A DNA stretch of 64,000 nucleotides, taken from Aquibium pacificus (GTDB lineage Bacteria; Pseudomonadota; Alphaproteobacteria; Rhizobiales; Rhizobiaceae). Position numbers and translations under genes: made by a program. Numbering within the stretch: position 1 is the stretch's first letter; the number at the start of each line of letters is the position of its first letter. Below the pieces are notes generated by a model. That model had not been told where the DNA came from, searched no databases, and was given only the letters and a program-made list of their open reading frames with translations. The stretch lies in NCBI RefSeq assembly GCF_040839445.1, contig NZ_JBDPGJ010000003.1:62001-126000 (forward strand), written 5' to 3'. Of the stretch, positions 8,335 through 16,460 are shown one piece after another.

Positions 8335-10862
8335 TGACCGACACCCGCGCAGCCCTCGACATCCGCGGCCTGACGGCCGGCTACGGGCGCATCCCCGTCC
8401 TTCACGGCATCGATCTGACGGTCGCGGCGAACGAGTTCGTCGGCATCCTCGGCCACAACGGCATGGGCAAGTCGACGCTCCTGAAGACCGTCATGGGGTT
8501 CATTCCCGCGACGGGCGGCACGGTCAGGCTCGACGGCGAGGACGTTACGGGGCTTCCCCCGCACGAGCGTTCACGGCGCGGCATCGGTTACGTGCCGCAG
8601 GGCAGGGGCATTTTCCCGAAACTCTCGGTGCGCGACAACCTGCGCATGGCCTGGCATGCCGACACGGGGCTGGACGAGGGCGAAGCCGTCGACCGCGTGC
8701 TCGCCGATTTCCCCCGCGTGGAGCGCCTTCTCGAACGCGACGGCGGTGCGCTTTCGGGCGGCGAGCAGCAACTGCTGGCGCTCGCCCGCTGCCTCATGGC
8801 CAATCCCTGGCTCCTGCTTCTCGACGAACCGACCGAGGGTATCCAGCCCTCGATCATCGAGGAGATCGAGGACACTCTGACGAGACTGCGCAAAAGCCGC
8901 GGCCTGACCGTCGTGCTGGTCGAGCAGAACTTCGAGTTCATCGCTACGCTGTCCGACCGGGTCGTCGTCCTGGAGCGCGGCCGCGTCACCGGCGAGATCC
9001 ATGCCGAGGCCCTGAAGGACCCCCGCCAGGTGGAGGAGTTCCTCGGCTTCGGTTCAGTCCGCCGCACCCGTGCCGGCGGCGGCCATGGCGCGACAGCACA
9101 CTCGCCCGCGCGGCCCGCCGGCTCCGGCGCACCGGCGCAGACCCTGCCGGGCGTGCCGACCTTCGGGCCGGCCGGCAATCCCGCCATGCCCGCGCATGCG
9201 GTGCTCTCGCCCGCATCGGTGCGCCCCGCGCCGGCCGCGATGGCTGCGTCTTATCCATCATCCACTCATGCCGCGCCTCCCGCCGCAGCGCCTGCGATAC
9301 CGCGCGGCCCGGAGCGTGCGCAAACCGATCTTCCGAGGGAGTATCCAATGAGCGTCAGGCGACCCACGCTGGAGCAGATGCGCAGTCTGGTCGGCGGCCT
9401 CCACATGTCCATGGGCGACCGCGAGATCATGGACTACATGGCCCTGATGGAAGCGACGTTCGAGGCCTACGATGTCGTCGCAGCCATGCCCGACAATCTT
9501 CCGCAGGTGAAGTATCCGCGCACGCCGGGCTATCGGCCGTCCGCTGCCGAGAACCCGATGAACGCCTGGTACGTGAAGTCGGAAGTGCGCGGCGCGCATT
9601 CGGGACCGCTCGCCGGGCGAAAGATCGTGCTCAAGGACAATGTCTGCCTGGCAGGCGTGCCGATGATGAACGGCGCCTCTACGCTGGAAGGCTACACGCC
9701 CGACGTCGACGCCACCGTCGTCACCCGCATCCTCGACGCGGGCGGCACCATCGTGGGCAAGGCGCATTGCGAATATTTCTGCCTTTCGGGCGGCAGCCAC
9801 ACCAACGCGACCGGGCCCGTCCATAACCCCTGGAAGAGGGGCTACATCGCCGGCGGCTCGTCCTCCGGCTCCGGGGCGCTGGTCGGGGCGGGCGAGGTCG
9901 ACATGGCGATCGGCGGCGACCAGGGCGGCTCGATCCGCATGCCGGCCTCCTTCTCCGGCGCCTACGGCATGAAGGCCACCCACGGGCTGGTGCCCTATAC
10001 CGGGATCATGCCGATCGAGCCGACGATCGACCATGCCGGACCGATCACCCAGAACGTGCGTGACAACGCGCTGCTGCTGGAAGTCATCGCCGGAGAGGAC
10101 GGCCTCGACCCACGCCAGTACGCGCCGCGCATCGACCGCTATACCGATGCGCTCGGGCAGGGGGTTTCCGGAATGCGCATCGGCATCGTGCGCGAGGGGT
10201 TCGGCCGCCCTGAATCGGAAGCGGACGTTGACGAGAAGGTCCGCGTCGCCGCCCGGCGCTTTCGCGATCTCGGCGCGACCGTCGAGGACATCTCGGTGCC
10301 GATGCACACGCAGGGTCAGGCGATCTGGACGCCGATCGCTCTCGAAGGCCTGACCGACATCATGATGCACGGCAATGGCTTCGCCACCGGCTGGCGCGGA
10401 CTCTACGTCACCAGCCTGCTCGACTATCATTCCAATTGGCGCGCACGCGCCGACGAACTGTCGAAGAGCCTGAAGATCTCGATGTTCGTGGGCGAGTACA
10501 TGCTCAAGCACCATCGCGGGCACTACTACGCCAAGGCGCAGAACCTGTCGCGCCGGCTGCGCGCCGCCTACGACGCCGCGCTCGGCCAGTACGATCTGCT
10601 ACTGATGCCGACCATGCCCATGAAGGCGCAGCCGATCCCGCCGGCCGACGCGCCGCTCGCCCTCTACATCCAGCGCGCCTTCGAGATGATCGGCAACACC
10701 TGTCCGTTCGACACGACAGGGCATCCGGCGATGACCATCCCCTGCGGCCTGTCGGAAGGGCTTCCGATCGGCATGATGCTGATCGGCCGGCACTACCAGG
10801 AGAGCACGATCTACCGGGCCGCCGCCGCCTTCGAACGGATCGGAGACTGGCGGGCGATGTGA
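8334..10862 (+). CDS. UrtE/LivF-type ATPase joined in frame to an amidase-signature hydrolase
   Basis: One uninterrupted 842-codon frame holds two proteins. Residues 1-240 are a UrtE/LivF ATPase (Walker A GHNGMGKST at about 40-48, signature LSGGEQQLLALAR, Walker B LLLLDEPTEGI). Residues 243-335 are an Ala/Pro-rich, low-complexity linker. From Met339 (ATG at 9348) runs a 504-residue amidase-signature enzyme. Numbered from that Met, the Lys-Ser-Ser triad falls at K96 (VLKDNV), S171 (GGSSSGSG) and S195 (GGDQGGSIR), the same numbers as in the nitrile-degradation amidase of Rhodococcus. The amidase hydrolyses a carboxamide to acid and ammonia. GAGGGA seven bases before 9348 could start a free amidase. 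A true fusion, two products, or both are possible; in related transporters the ATPase stands alone. Confidence 0.88.
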   Translation: MTDTRAALDIRGLTAGYGRIPVLHGIDLTVAANEFVGILGHNGMGKSTLLKTVMGFIPATGGTVRLDGEDVTGLPPHERSRRGIGYVPQGRGIFPKLSVRDNLRMAWHADTGLDEGEAVDRVLADFPRVERLLERDGGALSGGEQQLLALARCLMANPWLLLLDEPTEGIQPSIIEEIEDTLTRLRKSRGLTVVLVEQNFEFIATLSDRVVVLERGRVTGEIHAEALKDPRQVEEFLGFGSVRRTRAGGGHGATAHSPARPAGSGAPAQTLPGVPTFGPAGNPAMPAHAVLSPASVRPAPAAMAASYPSSTHAAPPAAAPAIPRGPERAQTDLPREYPMSVRRPTLEQMRSLVGGLHMSMGDREIMDYMALMEATFEAYDVVAAMPDNLPQVKYPRTPGYRPSAAENPMNAWYVKSEVRGAHSGPLAGRKIVLKDNVCLAGVPMMNGASTLEGYTPDVDATVVTRILDAGGTIVGKAHCEYFCLSGGSHTNATGPVHNPWKRGYIAGGSSSGSGALVGAGEVDMAIGGDQGGSIRMPASFSGAYGMKATHGLVPYTGIMPIEPTIDHAGPITQNVRDNALLLEVIAGEDGLDPRQYAPRIDRYTDALGQGVSGMRIGIVREGFGRPESEADVDEKVRVAARRFRDLGATVEDISVPMHTQGQAIWTPIALEGLTDIMMHGNGFATGWRGLYVTSLLDYHSNWRARADELSKSLKISMFVGEYMLKHHRGHYYAKAQNLSRRLRAAYDAALGQYDLLLMPTMPMKAQPIPPADAPLALYIQRAFEMIGNTCPFDTTGHPAMTIPCGLSEGLPIGMMLIGRHYQESTIYRAAAAFERIGDWRAM
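9335..9350 (+). promoter_or_regulatory. Internal ribosome-binding site and ATG for a free-standing amidase
   Basis: GAGGGA at 9335-9340 lies seven bases before the ATG at 9348, deep inside the fused ATPase-amidase frame. Residue numbering of the amidase triad from this ATG equals that of characterised free amidases. This suggests that the site is the ancestral or still-used amidase start, and that the low-complexity linker is read-through of a former intergenic region. Confidence 0.55.
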
Positions 10863-10944
10863 GGGCGAGCGGCAGGCTTGGCCGCACGCGCCATTCCTGC
10901 CATCTTCACGCCGCGAGCAACGCATGCTCATCGGGAGGAGCATC

Positions 10945-12729
10945 ATGAACCGATTGTCGGAACCTCTGGGAGGGGTGCTTTCAAAAAGCCTGCTGACGCG
11001 GGAGGCGGAGCCGGTAGTCGATCCTGCGGCGCTGAAACCGCGCGAAGACAAGTCCTGGGTCGTGGGCGACCGATCGGTTCCGCTCTTGCGCCAGACGATC
11101 CCGCAAGCGCTTGCGCAGACCGTGGCGCGGCTCGGGTACCGCCAGGCGGCGATCTTCTGCGAGGCGGGGCGGCGCTACACCTGGAGCGAGTTCGCACGCG
11201 AGGTGGATGCCGTGGCGGCGGGGCTCCTCGCGCTCGGGCTGGAGAAGGGGGACCGGATCGGCATCTGGTCGCCGAACCGGCCCGAATGGCTGGTCACGCA
11301 GTTCGCCACCGCGCGCGTCGGGCTGGTGCTGGTCACGATCAATCCGGCCTACCGCCTCTCCGAACTCGAATACGTGCTGAACAAAGTCGGCTGCAAGGCG
11401 CTGGTTACCGCGGCGCGCTTCAAGTCGAGCGACTATCTCGAAATGATCCGTTCGCTCGCGCCGGAACTGGAGACGGCGGAGCCGGGACGGCTGCAGGCCA
11501 GGCGCGTGCCTTCGCTTCGGGCAGTCATCCGCATGGGCGCGGAAAAATCCCCCGGCATGCTCTCCTTCGATGATCTCGCGCACCTCGCCGGCCCCGCGCA
11601 GATGCGCAGGGTCGATGCCGTCTCGGCCACGCTCGATCCCGACGAGGCGATCAACATCCAGTTCACAAGCGGCACCACCGGCGCGCCTAAGGGCGCGACG
11701 CTGACGCATGCCAACATCCTGAACAATGCCGACATGGTCACCCGCACGATCCGGCTGACCGAGGCCGACCGGCTGTGCATCCCCGTGCCGCTCTACCATT
11801 GCTTCGGCATGGTGATGGGTACTCTCGGATGCGTGACCAAGGGCGCGGCCATGGTCTTTCCGGGCGAGGGCTTCGACGCGACCTCCGCCCTGAAGGCCGT
11901 GGCGGGCGAGCGCTGCACCGGTTTCTACGGCGTGCCGACCATGTTCGTCGCCATGCTCGACCACCCCGACTTCAGGCGCTCCGACGTGACGTCGCTGCGC
12001 ACCGGCATCATGGCCGGCGCCCCCTGTCCGATCGAGGTGATGAAGCGGGTCGTCTCGGATCTGCACATGCCTGAGGTGACGATCGCCTACGGGATGACGG
12101 AGACGAGCCCCGTCTCCTTCCAGAGCCATGTCGACGATCCCTTGGAAAAGCGCGTCTCGACCGTCGGGCGCATCCATCCGCATGTCGAGGTCAAGGTGAT
12201 CGACGAGACCGGGCAGACCGTGCCGGTCGGCGTCTCCGGCGAACTCTGCACGCGCGGCTATTCCGTCATGAAGGGCTACTGGGACGACGCAGACAAGACG
12301 GCCGAGGCGATCGATGCGGACGGCTGGATGCACACCGGCGATCTGGCGACGATCGATGGCGACGGATACTGCAACATCGTCGGGCGCGTGAAGGACATGG
12401 TGATCCGCGGCGGCGAGAACGTCTATCCGCGCGAGGTCGAGGAGTTCCTCTACCGGCACCCCAAGGTCGCGCAGGTGCAGGTGTTCGGCGTGCCGGACGA
12501 GCGCTACGGCGAGGAACTGGCCGCCTGGATCGTGCTTCACCCGCACGAGGAAGCGACCGAGGAGGAGATCCGCGCCTTCTGCCGCGGCCAGATTGCGCAC
12601 TACAAGGTGCCGCGCCACGTCCGCTTCAAGGATGCCCTGCCTATGACCGTCACCGGCAAGCCGCAGAAGTTCATCATGCGCGACGAGATGGTGGCCGAAC
12701 TCGGGCTCACCGAGTCGAAGACCGCATGA
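10945..12729 (+). CDS. AMP-forming acyl-CoA synthetase (fatty-acid/carboxylate-CoA ligase)
   Basis: This is a 594-residue member of the ANL superfamily, which adenylates a carboxylate and transfers it to CoA. Motifs in order are the nucleotide-binding TSGTTGAPKGATLTH, the YGMTETSPVSF motif, the hinge region TGDLATIDGDGYCNIVGR with VKDMVIRGGENVYPREVEEF, and the C-terminal catalytic lysine in TGKPQKF. The start at 10945 is set by GGGAGGAG just upstream; an ATG at 10924 precedes that site. It follows the amidase by 82 bases. The simplest role is to activate the acid released from the imported amide, which is an inference from context; the substrate chain cannot be read from the sequence. Confidence 0.92.
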   Translation: MNRLSEPLGGVLSKSLLTREAEPVVDPAALKPREDKSWVVGDRSVPLLRQTIPQALAQTVARLGYRQAAIFCEAGRRYTWSEFAREVDAVAAGLLALGLEKGDRIGIWSPNRPEWLVTQFATARVGLVLVTINPAYRLSELEYVLNKVGCKALVTAARFKSSDYLEMIRSLAPELETAEPGRLQARRVPSLRAVIRMGAEKSPGMLSFDDLAHLAGPAQMRRVDAVSATLDPDEAINIQFTSGTTGAPKGATLTHANILNNADMVTRTIRLTEADRLCIPVPLYHCFGMVMGTLGCVTKGAAMVFPGEGFDATSALKAVAGERCTGFYGVPTMFVAMLDHPDFRRSDVTSLRTGIMAGAPCPIEVMKRVVSDLHMPEVTIAYGMTETSPVSFQSHVDDPLEKRVSTVGRIHPHVEVKVIDETGQTVPVGVSGELCTRGYSVMKGYWDDADKTAEAIDADGWMHTGDLATIDGDGYCNIVGRVKDMVIRGGENVYPREVEEFLYRHPKVAQVQVFGVPDERYGEELAAWIVLHPHEEATEEEIRAFCRGQIAHYKVPRHVRFKDALPMTVTGKPQKFIMRDEMVAELGLTESKTA

Positions 12730-12767
12730 ATGGGCCGTAGCTTGCTGGGTGCAATCAAGTTTCCCGG

Positions 12768-13706
12768 CTACGAGGGATAGCCGCGATTCTTTTCTCGGCT
12801 TTCGTGAATTTTCTGCCGGGTCAGTCCGGGCGACAACTGCTTCATGAAATCGATCTCGATCTTGCGGAGGAACGAGCTCTTGCGAAACGTCACGTACGCG
12901 GTGGTGGACGGAAAGAGATCGCTCACGTCGCGCGAGACGAGGTTCCTGTCCCGTTCGGGATCGTAGACGATGGACGCCGTGATCGCGATCCCGAGTCCGA
13001 TGCCGACATAGGTCTTTGCAACGTCGGAATGGATACCGGCAAACGGTAGGAGCGGCGTCAGCCCTTCCTTCGTGAAAGTGTCGATGATCGTCCGGCTGCC
13101 ACTGCGATAGCTGTCGTGGCCGATCAGGGGGAATTTCGCGAGCTCTTCGAGCGTTATGGTTTCGAGCTTGGCGATCGGGTGATCTCTTGGAGCGATTACG
13201 ACGCGCTTGATCTGCAGGATCGGCAGCCAGACCAGCCCCAGGAAGCTCTTTGGCGGTTGGGTGGTCACACCCAGTTCCGCGCGACCTTCCTGGACATTCT
13301 CGCAGGCCTCGTTCGGGACGGCCTGAAGCAGTCCTATCTGCACGTCTGGCTGCTTGCGAAGGAACTCCGCGACCACGTTGGGCAAAACGTATCGCGCGAA
13401 GGTGTGGGTCGTGGAGATCGTCAGGCGGCCCGCCTTTGCCTCGCTGTTGTCTCCGCGGATCCTCCGGATTTCCTCGACCTTGCGGATGATGCGCTCCGCG
13501 CTGCCGATGAACTCCCGCCCGGCGACGGTGACACTGACGATCCTGCTCCGGCTCCGCTCGAAAATATCGAAACCGAGCTCCGTCTCGAGCTGTCGTATCT
13601 GTCTGCTGATGCCAGGTTGCGAGGTGTTCAACGCCTCCGCGGCGGACGAGATATGATTGCCCCTGCGATACACTTCGAGAACGTATCTCAACTGATGAAG
13701 CTGCAT
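12768..13706 (-). CDS. LysR-family transcriptional regulator (CysB/Cbl-like)
   Basis: This is a 312-residue LysR regulator. The N-terminal helix-turn-helix runs from MQLHQLRYVLEVYRRG through SSAAEALNTSQPGISRQIRQ, followed by the linker helix and a two-lobed effector domain (about 90-300). The opening of the protein and TTHTFARYVLPNVVAEF resemble CysB/Cbl, regulators of sulfur and sulfonate genes. The ATG at 13706 begins exactly at the conserved helix; an upstream extension in the same frame is non-homologous and rejected. The gene is on the same strand as the dioxygenase gene upstream (14158-15066) but 451 bases away. It is the likely regulator of the dioxygenase and tct genes. Confidence 0.92.
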   Translation of the reverse strand: MQLHQLRYVLEVYRRGNHISSAAEALNTSQPGISRQIRQLETELGFDIFERSRSRIVSVTVAGREFIGSAERIIRKVEEIRRIRGDNSEAKAGRLTISTTHTFARYVLPNVVAEFLRKQPDVQIGLLQAVPNEACENVQEGRAELGVTTQPPKSFLGLVWLPILQIKRVVIAPRDHPIAKLETITLEELAKFPLIGHDSYRSGSRTIIDTFTKEGLTPLLPFAGIHSDVAKTYVGIGLGIAITASIVYDPERDRNLVSRDVSDLFPSTTAYVTFRKSSFLRKIEIDFMKQLSPGLTRQKIHESREKNRGYPS

Positions 13707-14157
13707 GTCTGATCCGATCGCGACCGTCGGCGGCAGGGGCCAGTATGCCAGATTCCGGAAACGAGCATTAACTGCTGCTGCCGGCAATCGTCTGCGGTAT
13801 GCACGCCGCCGCGAGAAATCGGAGGCACCTCGGCCGCTCCCTGCGATCCGGTTCCTGCCAGGAAGCGGACGGCGGTTCGTCTGCCGCCTCGGCACAATGC
13901 GCTGGCTCGGCACGATGCGCTGGAGGGCAATCCGTGCAGTTTACCCGCACATGTGGAATCAAACGCGGATTCCGCAATGAGAAGGTTCCACGCTCCCTGC
14001 GATGCCGCTCGCTTGGCCAGCATATCATGAGATAAGAGCGCGAGCGGCAGACACCTTCGCCGGTTGGAGCAGGGCAAATGTCCTGCTTCGATCGCGCCGG
14101 CTCGCCCGCCTGCTACCGGACCGTGGCTTCCTTGCGTCCAGGTGAATGTGCGGCTGT
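13707..14157. other. 451-bp gap without a supported gene; 18-bp tandem duplication
   Basis: No protein-like frame with a credible start is visible between the LysR and dioxygenase genes. The gap must contain the LysR promoter. It has a tandem duplication of 18 bases (CTCGGCACAATGCGCTGG at 13888-13905 and CTCGGCACGATGCGCTGG at 13906-13923) differing at one base. Nothing else stands out. Confidence 0.6.
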
Positions 14158-15066
14158 TCAGGCGGCCTGGCGTTGACGAGATTCCGTCAAGCGGCGCTTG
14201 GCATCTTCGCCAAGCAGCACGGTGGTCCGGTGCATGAGCCGGCGCTGAGGAAGTGCATAGTCACCGACGGCGAGGTGCTGCGTCGCGTAATTGTCCCAGA
14301 TGATGAGGTCACCCGGGCGCCACTTGTGCCGGTAGACGAATCTTGGCTCGTTCAGGTATTCGAAGAGTTCGTTGAGCAGCGCCTGGCTTTCGCCTTCCGG
14401 CAGTTCGTTGATCTTCATCGTGTAGCCCGGATTGACATAGATCGCCTTGCGACCGGTGATCGGGTGCTTCATCACGACCGGGTGGTCGACGGGTGGGACC
14501 TCCTTCACCTGTTCCGAGGTGAGATCGGGCCTGGCGGAGCCCTCGGCCTGCTTGCGCTTGTAGTAGTGAATATAGGAATGGGGCGCCGTCAGTCGTTCGA
14601 GCTGCGCTTGGCGGTCGGCCGGGAGGGCATCGAAGGCGGCGCATGCGCTCCGGAAGATCGTGTCGCCAAACGTCCGGTCACCGTCTGGTTCCGGTATTTC
14701 GCGGCCGAGCAGCAGCGAACAACGGCAGGGCGTTTCGGTATATGAGGTGTCGGAGTGCCAGATCTGGCCCGCGTCGCCGATTCCGGCCGCCTGGCCCTTG
14801 TCCTTGATGTTCGACAGGACCAGCAGATCCGGGTGCGTGTTGGAAAGGTAGGGTTTCAGCACATGCGCCTGCAACTGTCCGAAGCGGCGGCTCAGCGCGA
14901 CGTGGTCGTCTTCCGACAGCGTCTGCCCTCGAAAGAGCAGCAAGGACGTCGCGTCGAAAGCCTTTTCGATCGCGGAGAAGGTCGCGTCGTCGAGAGGCTT
15001 GGAGAGATCGATATCAAGCACTTCCGCGCCGAAGCTTTCACACAGTGGGCGAAGCTTTAGACTCAT
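14158..15066 (-). CDS. TauD/TfdA-family Fe(II)/2-oxoglutarate-dependent dioxygenase
   Basis: This is a 302-residue enzyme that couples 2-oxoglutarate decarboxylation to hydroxylation, often releasing sulfite from sulfonates or cleaving aryloxyacetates. The iron-binding facial triad is visible as H104 and D106 in QIWHSDTSY and H264 in NYATQHLAVGD. R280, sixteen residues further, is placed to hold 2-oxoglutarate. The ATG at 15066 has GGGAGGA upstream. It is divergent from the tctC gene with a 313-bp shared promoter region. With the CysB-like LysR regulator the context hints at organosulfur or carboxylate use, but the substrate is not readable. Confidence 0.92.
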   Translation of the reverse strand: MSLKLRPLCESFGAEVLDIDLSKPLDDATFSAIEKAFDATSLLLFRGQTLSEDDHVALSRRFGQLQAHVLKPYLSNTHPDLLVLSNIKDKGQAAGIGDAGQIWHSDTSYTETPCRCSLLLGREIPEPDGDRTFGDTIFRSACAAFDALPADRQAQLERLTAPHSYIHYYKRKQAEGSARPDLTSEQVKEVPPVDHPVVMKHPITGRKAIYVNPGYTMKINELPEGESQALLNELFEYLNEPRFVYRHKWRPGDLIIWDNYATQHLAVGDYALPQRRLMHRTTVLLGEDAKRRLTESRQRQAA

Positions 15067-15379
15067 CGTTGGTTCCTCCCGGGACGAGCATTCCAGCCGA
15101 ACTGCGCGGAAACGTAGGCGGCCGGATATCGAATGGAAGTGCTTATGAGCCATAGCAGCATTCCAGATGATTCTGGGCATGTTCATTCCCTACGCCGCTG
15201 CGCGGGACTAGGCTTTGCAGTGCCGAAGTGCACGTTTCCAGCAACGCCTTCAGTTTTCTTGGGAGGAGACTGACGTACACACTGAAGCGCTCGGCAGACA
15301 GCTCCCGGCCAGTTCCGGCGGGTCGGAAATGCTGCTTTGAAGTCCGGCAGGTCAACCTGCCGACAGTGGGAGGATACAC
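15067..15379. promoter_or_regulatory. Divergent promoter region between dioxygenase and tctC
   Basis: This 313-bp gap separates two divergent genes and should hold both promoters and probably the LysR-type operator. I could not identify a convincing LysR box or promoter hexamers by eye. Strong ribosome-binding sites sit at both ends (GGGAGGA for the dioxygenase, GGGAGGA at about 15367-15373 for tctC). No gene is seen. Confidence 0.45.
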
Positions 15380-16375
15380 ATGAAAAAGAAGATTATGTCC
15401 TGGTTCGCCTCGGCCACCATGGCTTTCGCACTGGCAGTCCCCGTCGCATTGGGCGTCGTCGGCCAGGCGTATGCCGAATGGCCCGAAAAGCCGGTGAAAA
15501 TCATCGTGCCATGGTCGCCGGGAGGTATCACCGACACGGTAGCGCGGATCCTGGCACAGGCCTATTCCGACGCCTTCGGCCAACAGTTCGTCGTCGAGAA
15601 CCAGCCCGGGGCGTCGGGCAACATCGGTGCAGAAGCGGTCGCGAATGCCGAGCCCGACGGGTACACGCTGCTCATGACCAATCCCGGCGCCTTCGTGACC
15701 AATCACTTCCTCTACAAGAACATGGCCTTTTCGCCTGAGGATCTGGACGTGATCGTCACCGTGGCCAAGTTCCCCAACGCGCTTATCGTTCACAAGGACG
15801 TGCCGGCGAATACGGTCGCCGAGTTCATCGAATACGCAAAAGCCCATCCAGGGGAGCTGAGCGGCGCATCGTCAGGCGTCGGGTCATCCGGACACCTCTC
15901 GCTGGAACTCCTGAAATCGATGGCCGGGCTTGATATCGTGCACGTACCTTATCAGGGTGCCGCGCCGACGCGGGTCGACCTGTCCGCCGGGCGTGTGCAA
16001 GTGGTCGTCGACAACATTCCCGGCTACATGGCCTCGTTCGAGGACGGTTCGGTCAAGATGCTGGGTGTGGGTACGCGAGAGCGGCTGGAAGATTTTCCGG
16101 ACGTTCCGACCATCGAGGAGGCCGGAAAGCTCGAAGGCTTCCAGGCGATCGTCTGGTACGCCCTGGCAGGACCCGCCGGGACGCCAGACGGCATCGCAAG
16201 CAAGCTAAACGCCGCCACGAACGAGATCATGGCGCGCGACGACATCGCGGGGAAGATGAAGAACCTCCATGCGATCCCGATGGGCGGCAGCCGGGAGGAC
16301 GCGAAAGCGTTCATCGTCGAAGAGACGACACGCTGGAAGGCAATCATCGCAGCCGCAGGCGTCGAAGCGAAGTAG
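15380..16375 (+). CDS. tctC: Tripartite tricarboxylate transporter substrate-binding protein (Bug/TctC family)
   Basis: This is a 331-residue periplasmic receptor. The Sec signal peptide ends at about residue 32 (AYA|EWPEKP). The mature protein opens with KIIVPWSPGGITDTVARILAQ, the hallmark of Bug/TctC receptors, in which this loop holds a carboxylate ligand. VHVPYQGAAPTRVDLSAGRV is a second family motif. The receptor works with TctA and TctB, encoded at 18069 and 19577, in a secondary, ion-driven uptake system. The ThDP enzyme gene between receptor and membrane subunits is not part of the usual tct arrangement. Confidence 0.94.
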   Translation: MKKKIMSWFASATMAFALAVPVALGVVGQAYAEWPEKPVKIIVPWSPGGITDTVARILAQAYSDAFGQQFVVENQPGASGNIGAEAVANAEPDGYTLLMTNPGAFVTNHFLYKNMAFSPEDLDVIVTVAKFPNALIVHKDVPANTVAEFIEYAKAHPGELSGASSGVGSSGHLSLELLKSMAGLDIVHVPYQGAAPTRVDLSAGRVQVVVDNIPGYMASFEDGSVKMLGVGTRERLEDFPDVPTIEEAGKLEGFQAIVWYALAGPAGTPDGIASKLNAATNEIMARDDIAGKMKNLHAIPMGGSREDAKAFIVEETTRWKAIIAAAGVEAK

Positions 16376-16460
16376 GCCGGGAACGGATAGCGCCGACCCG
16401 CCGCCGGCAAGCCGGTTGCGGGTCGGCCCCCCTTCATCTCTCAAAATTCGAGCAGGTTTC

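Noticed and set aside
13768..14077. Short minus-strand frames in the gap between the LysR and dioxygenase genes
   Set aside because: Composition is typical of random high-GC translation, with no credible start or known motif.
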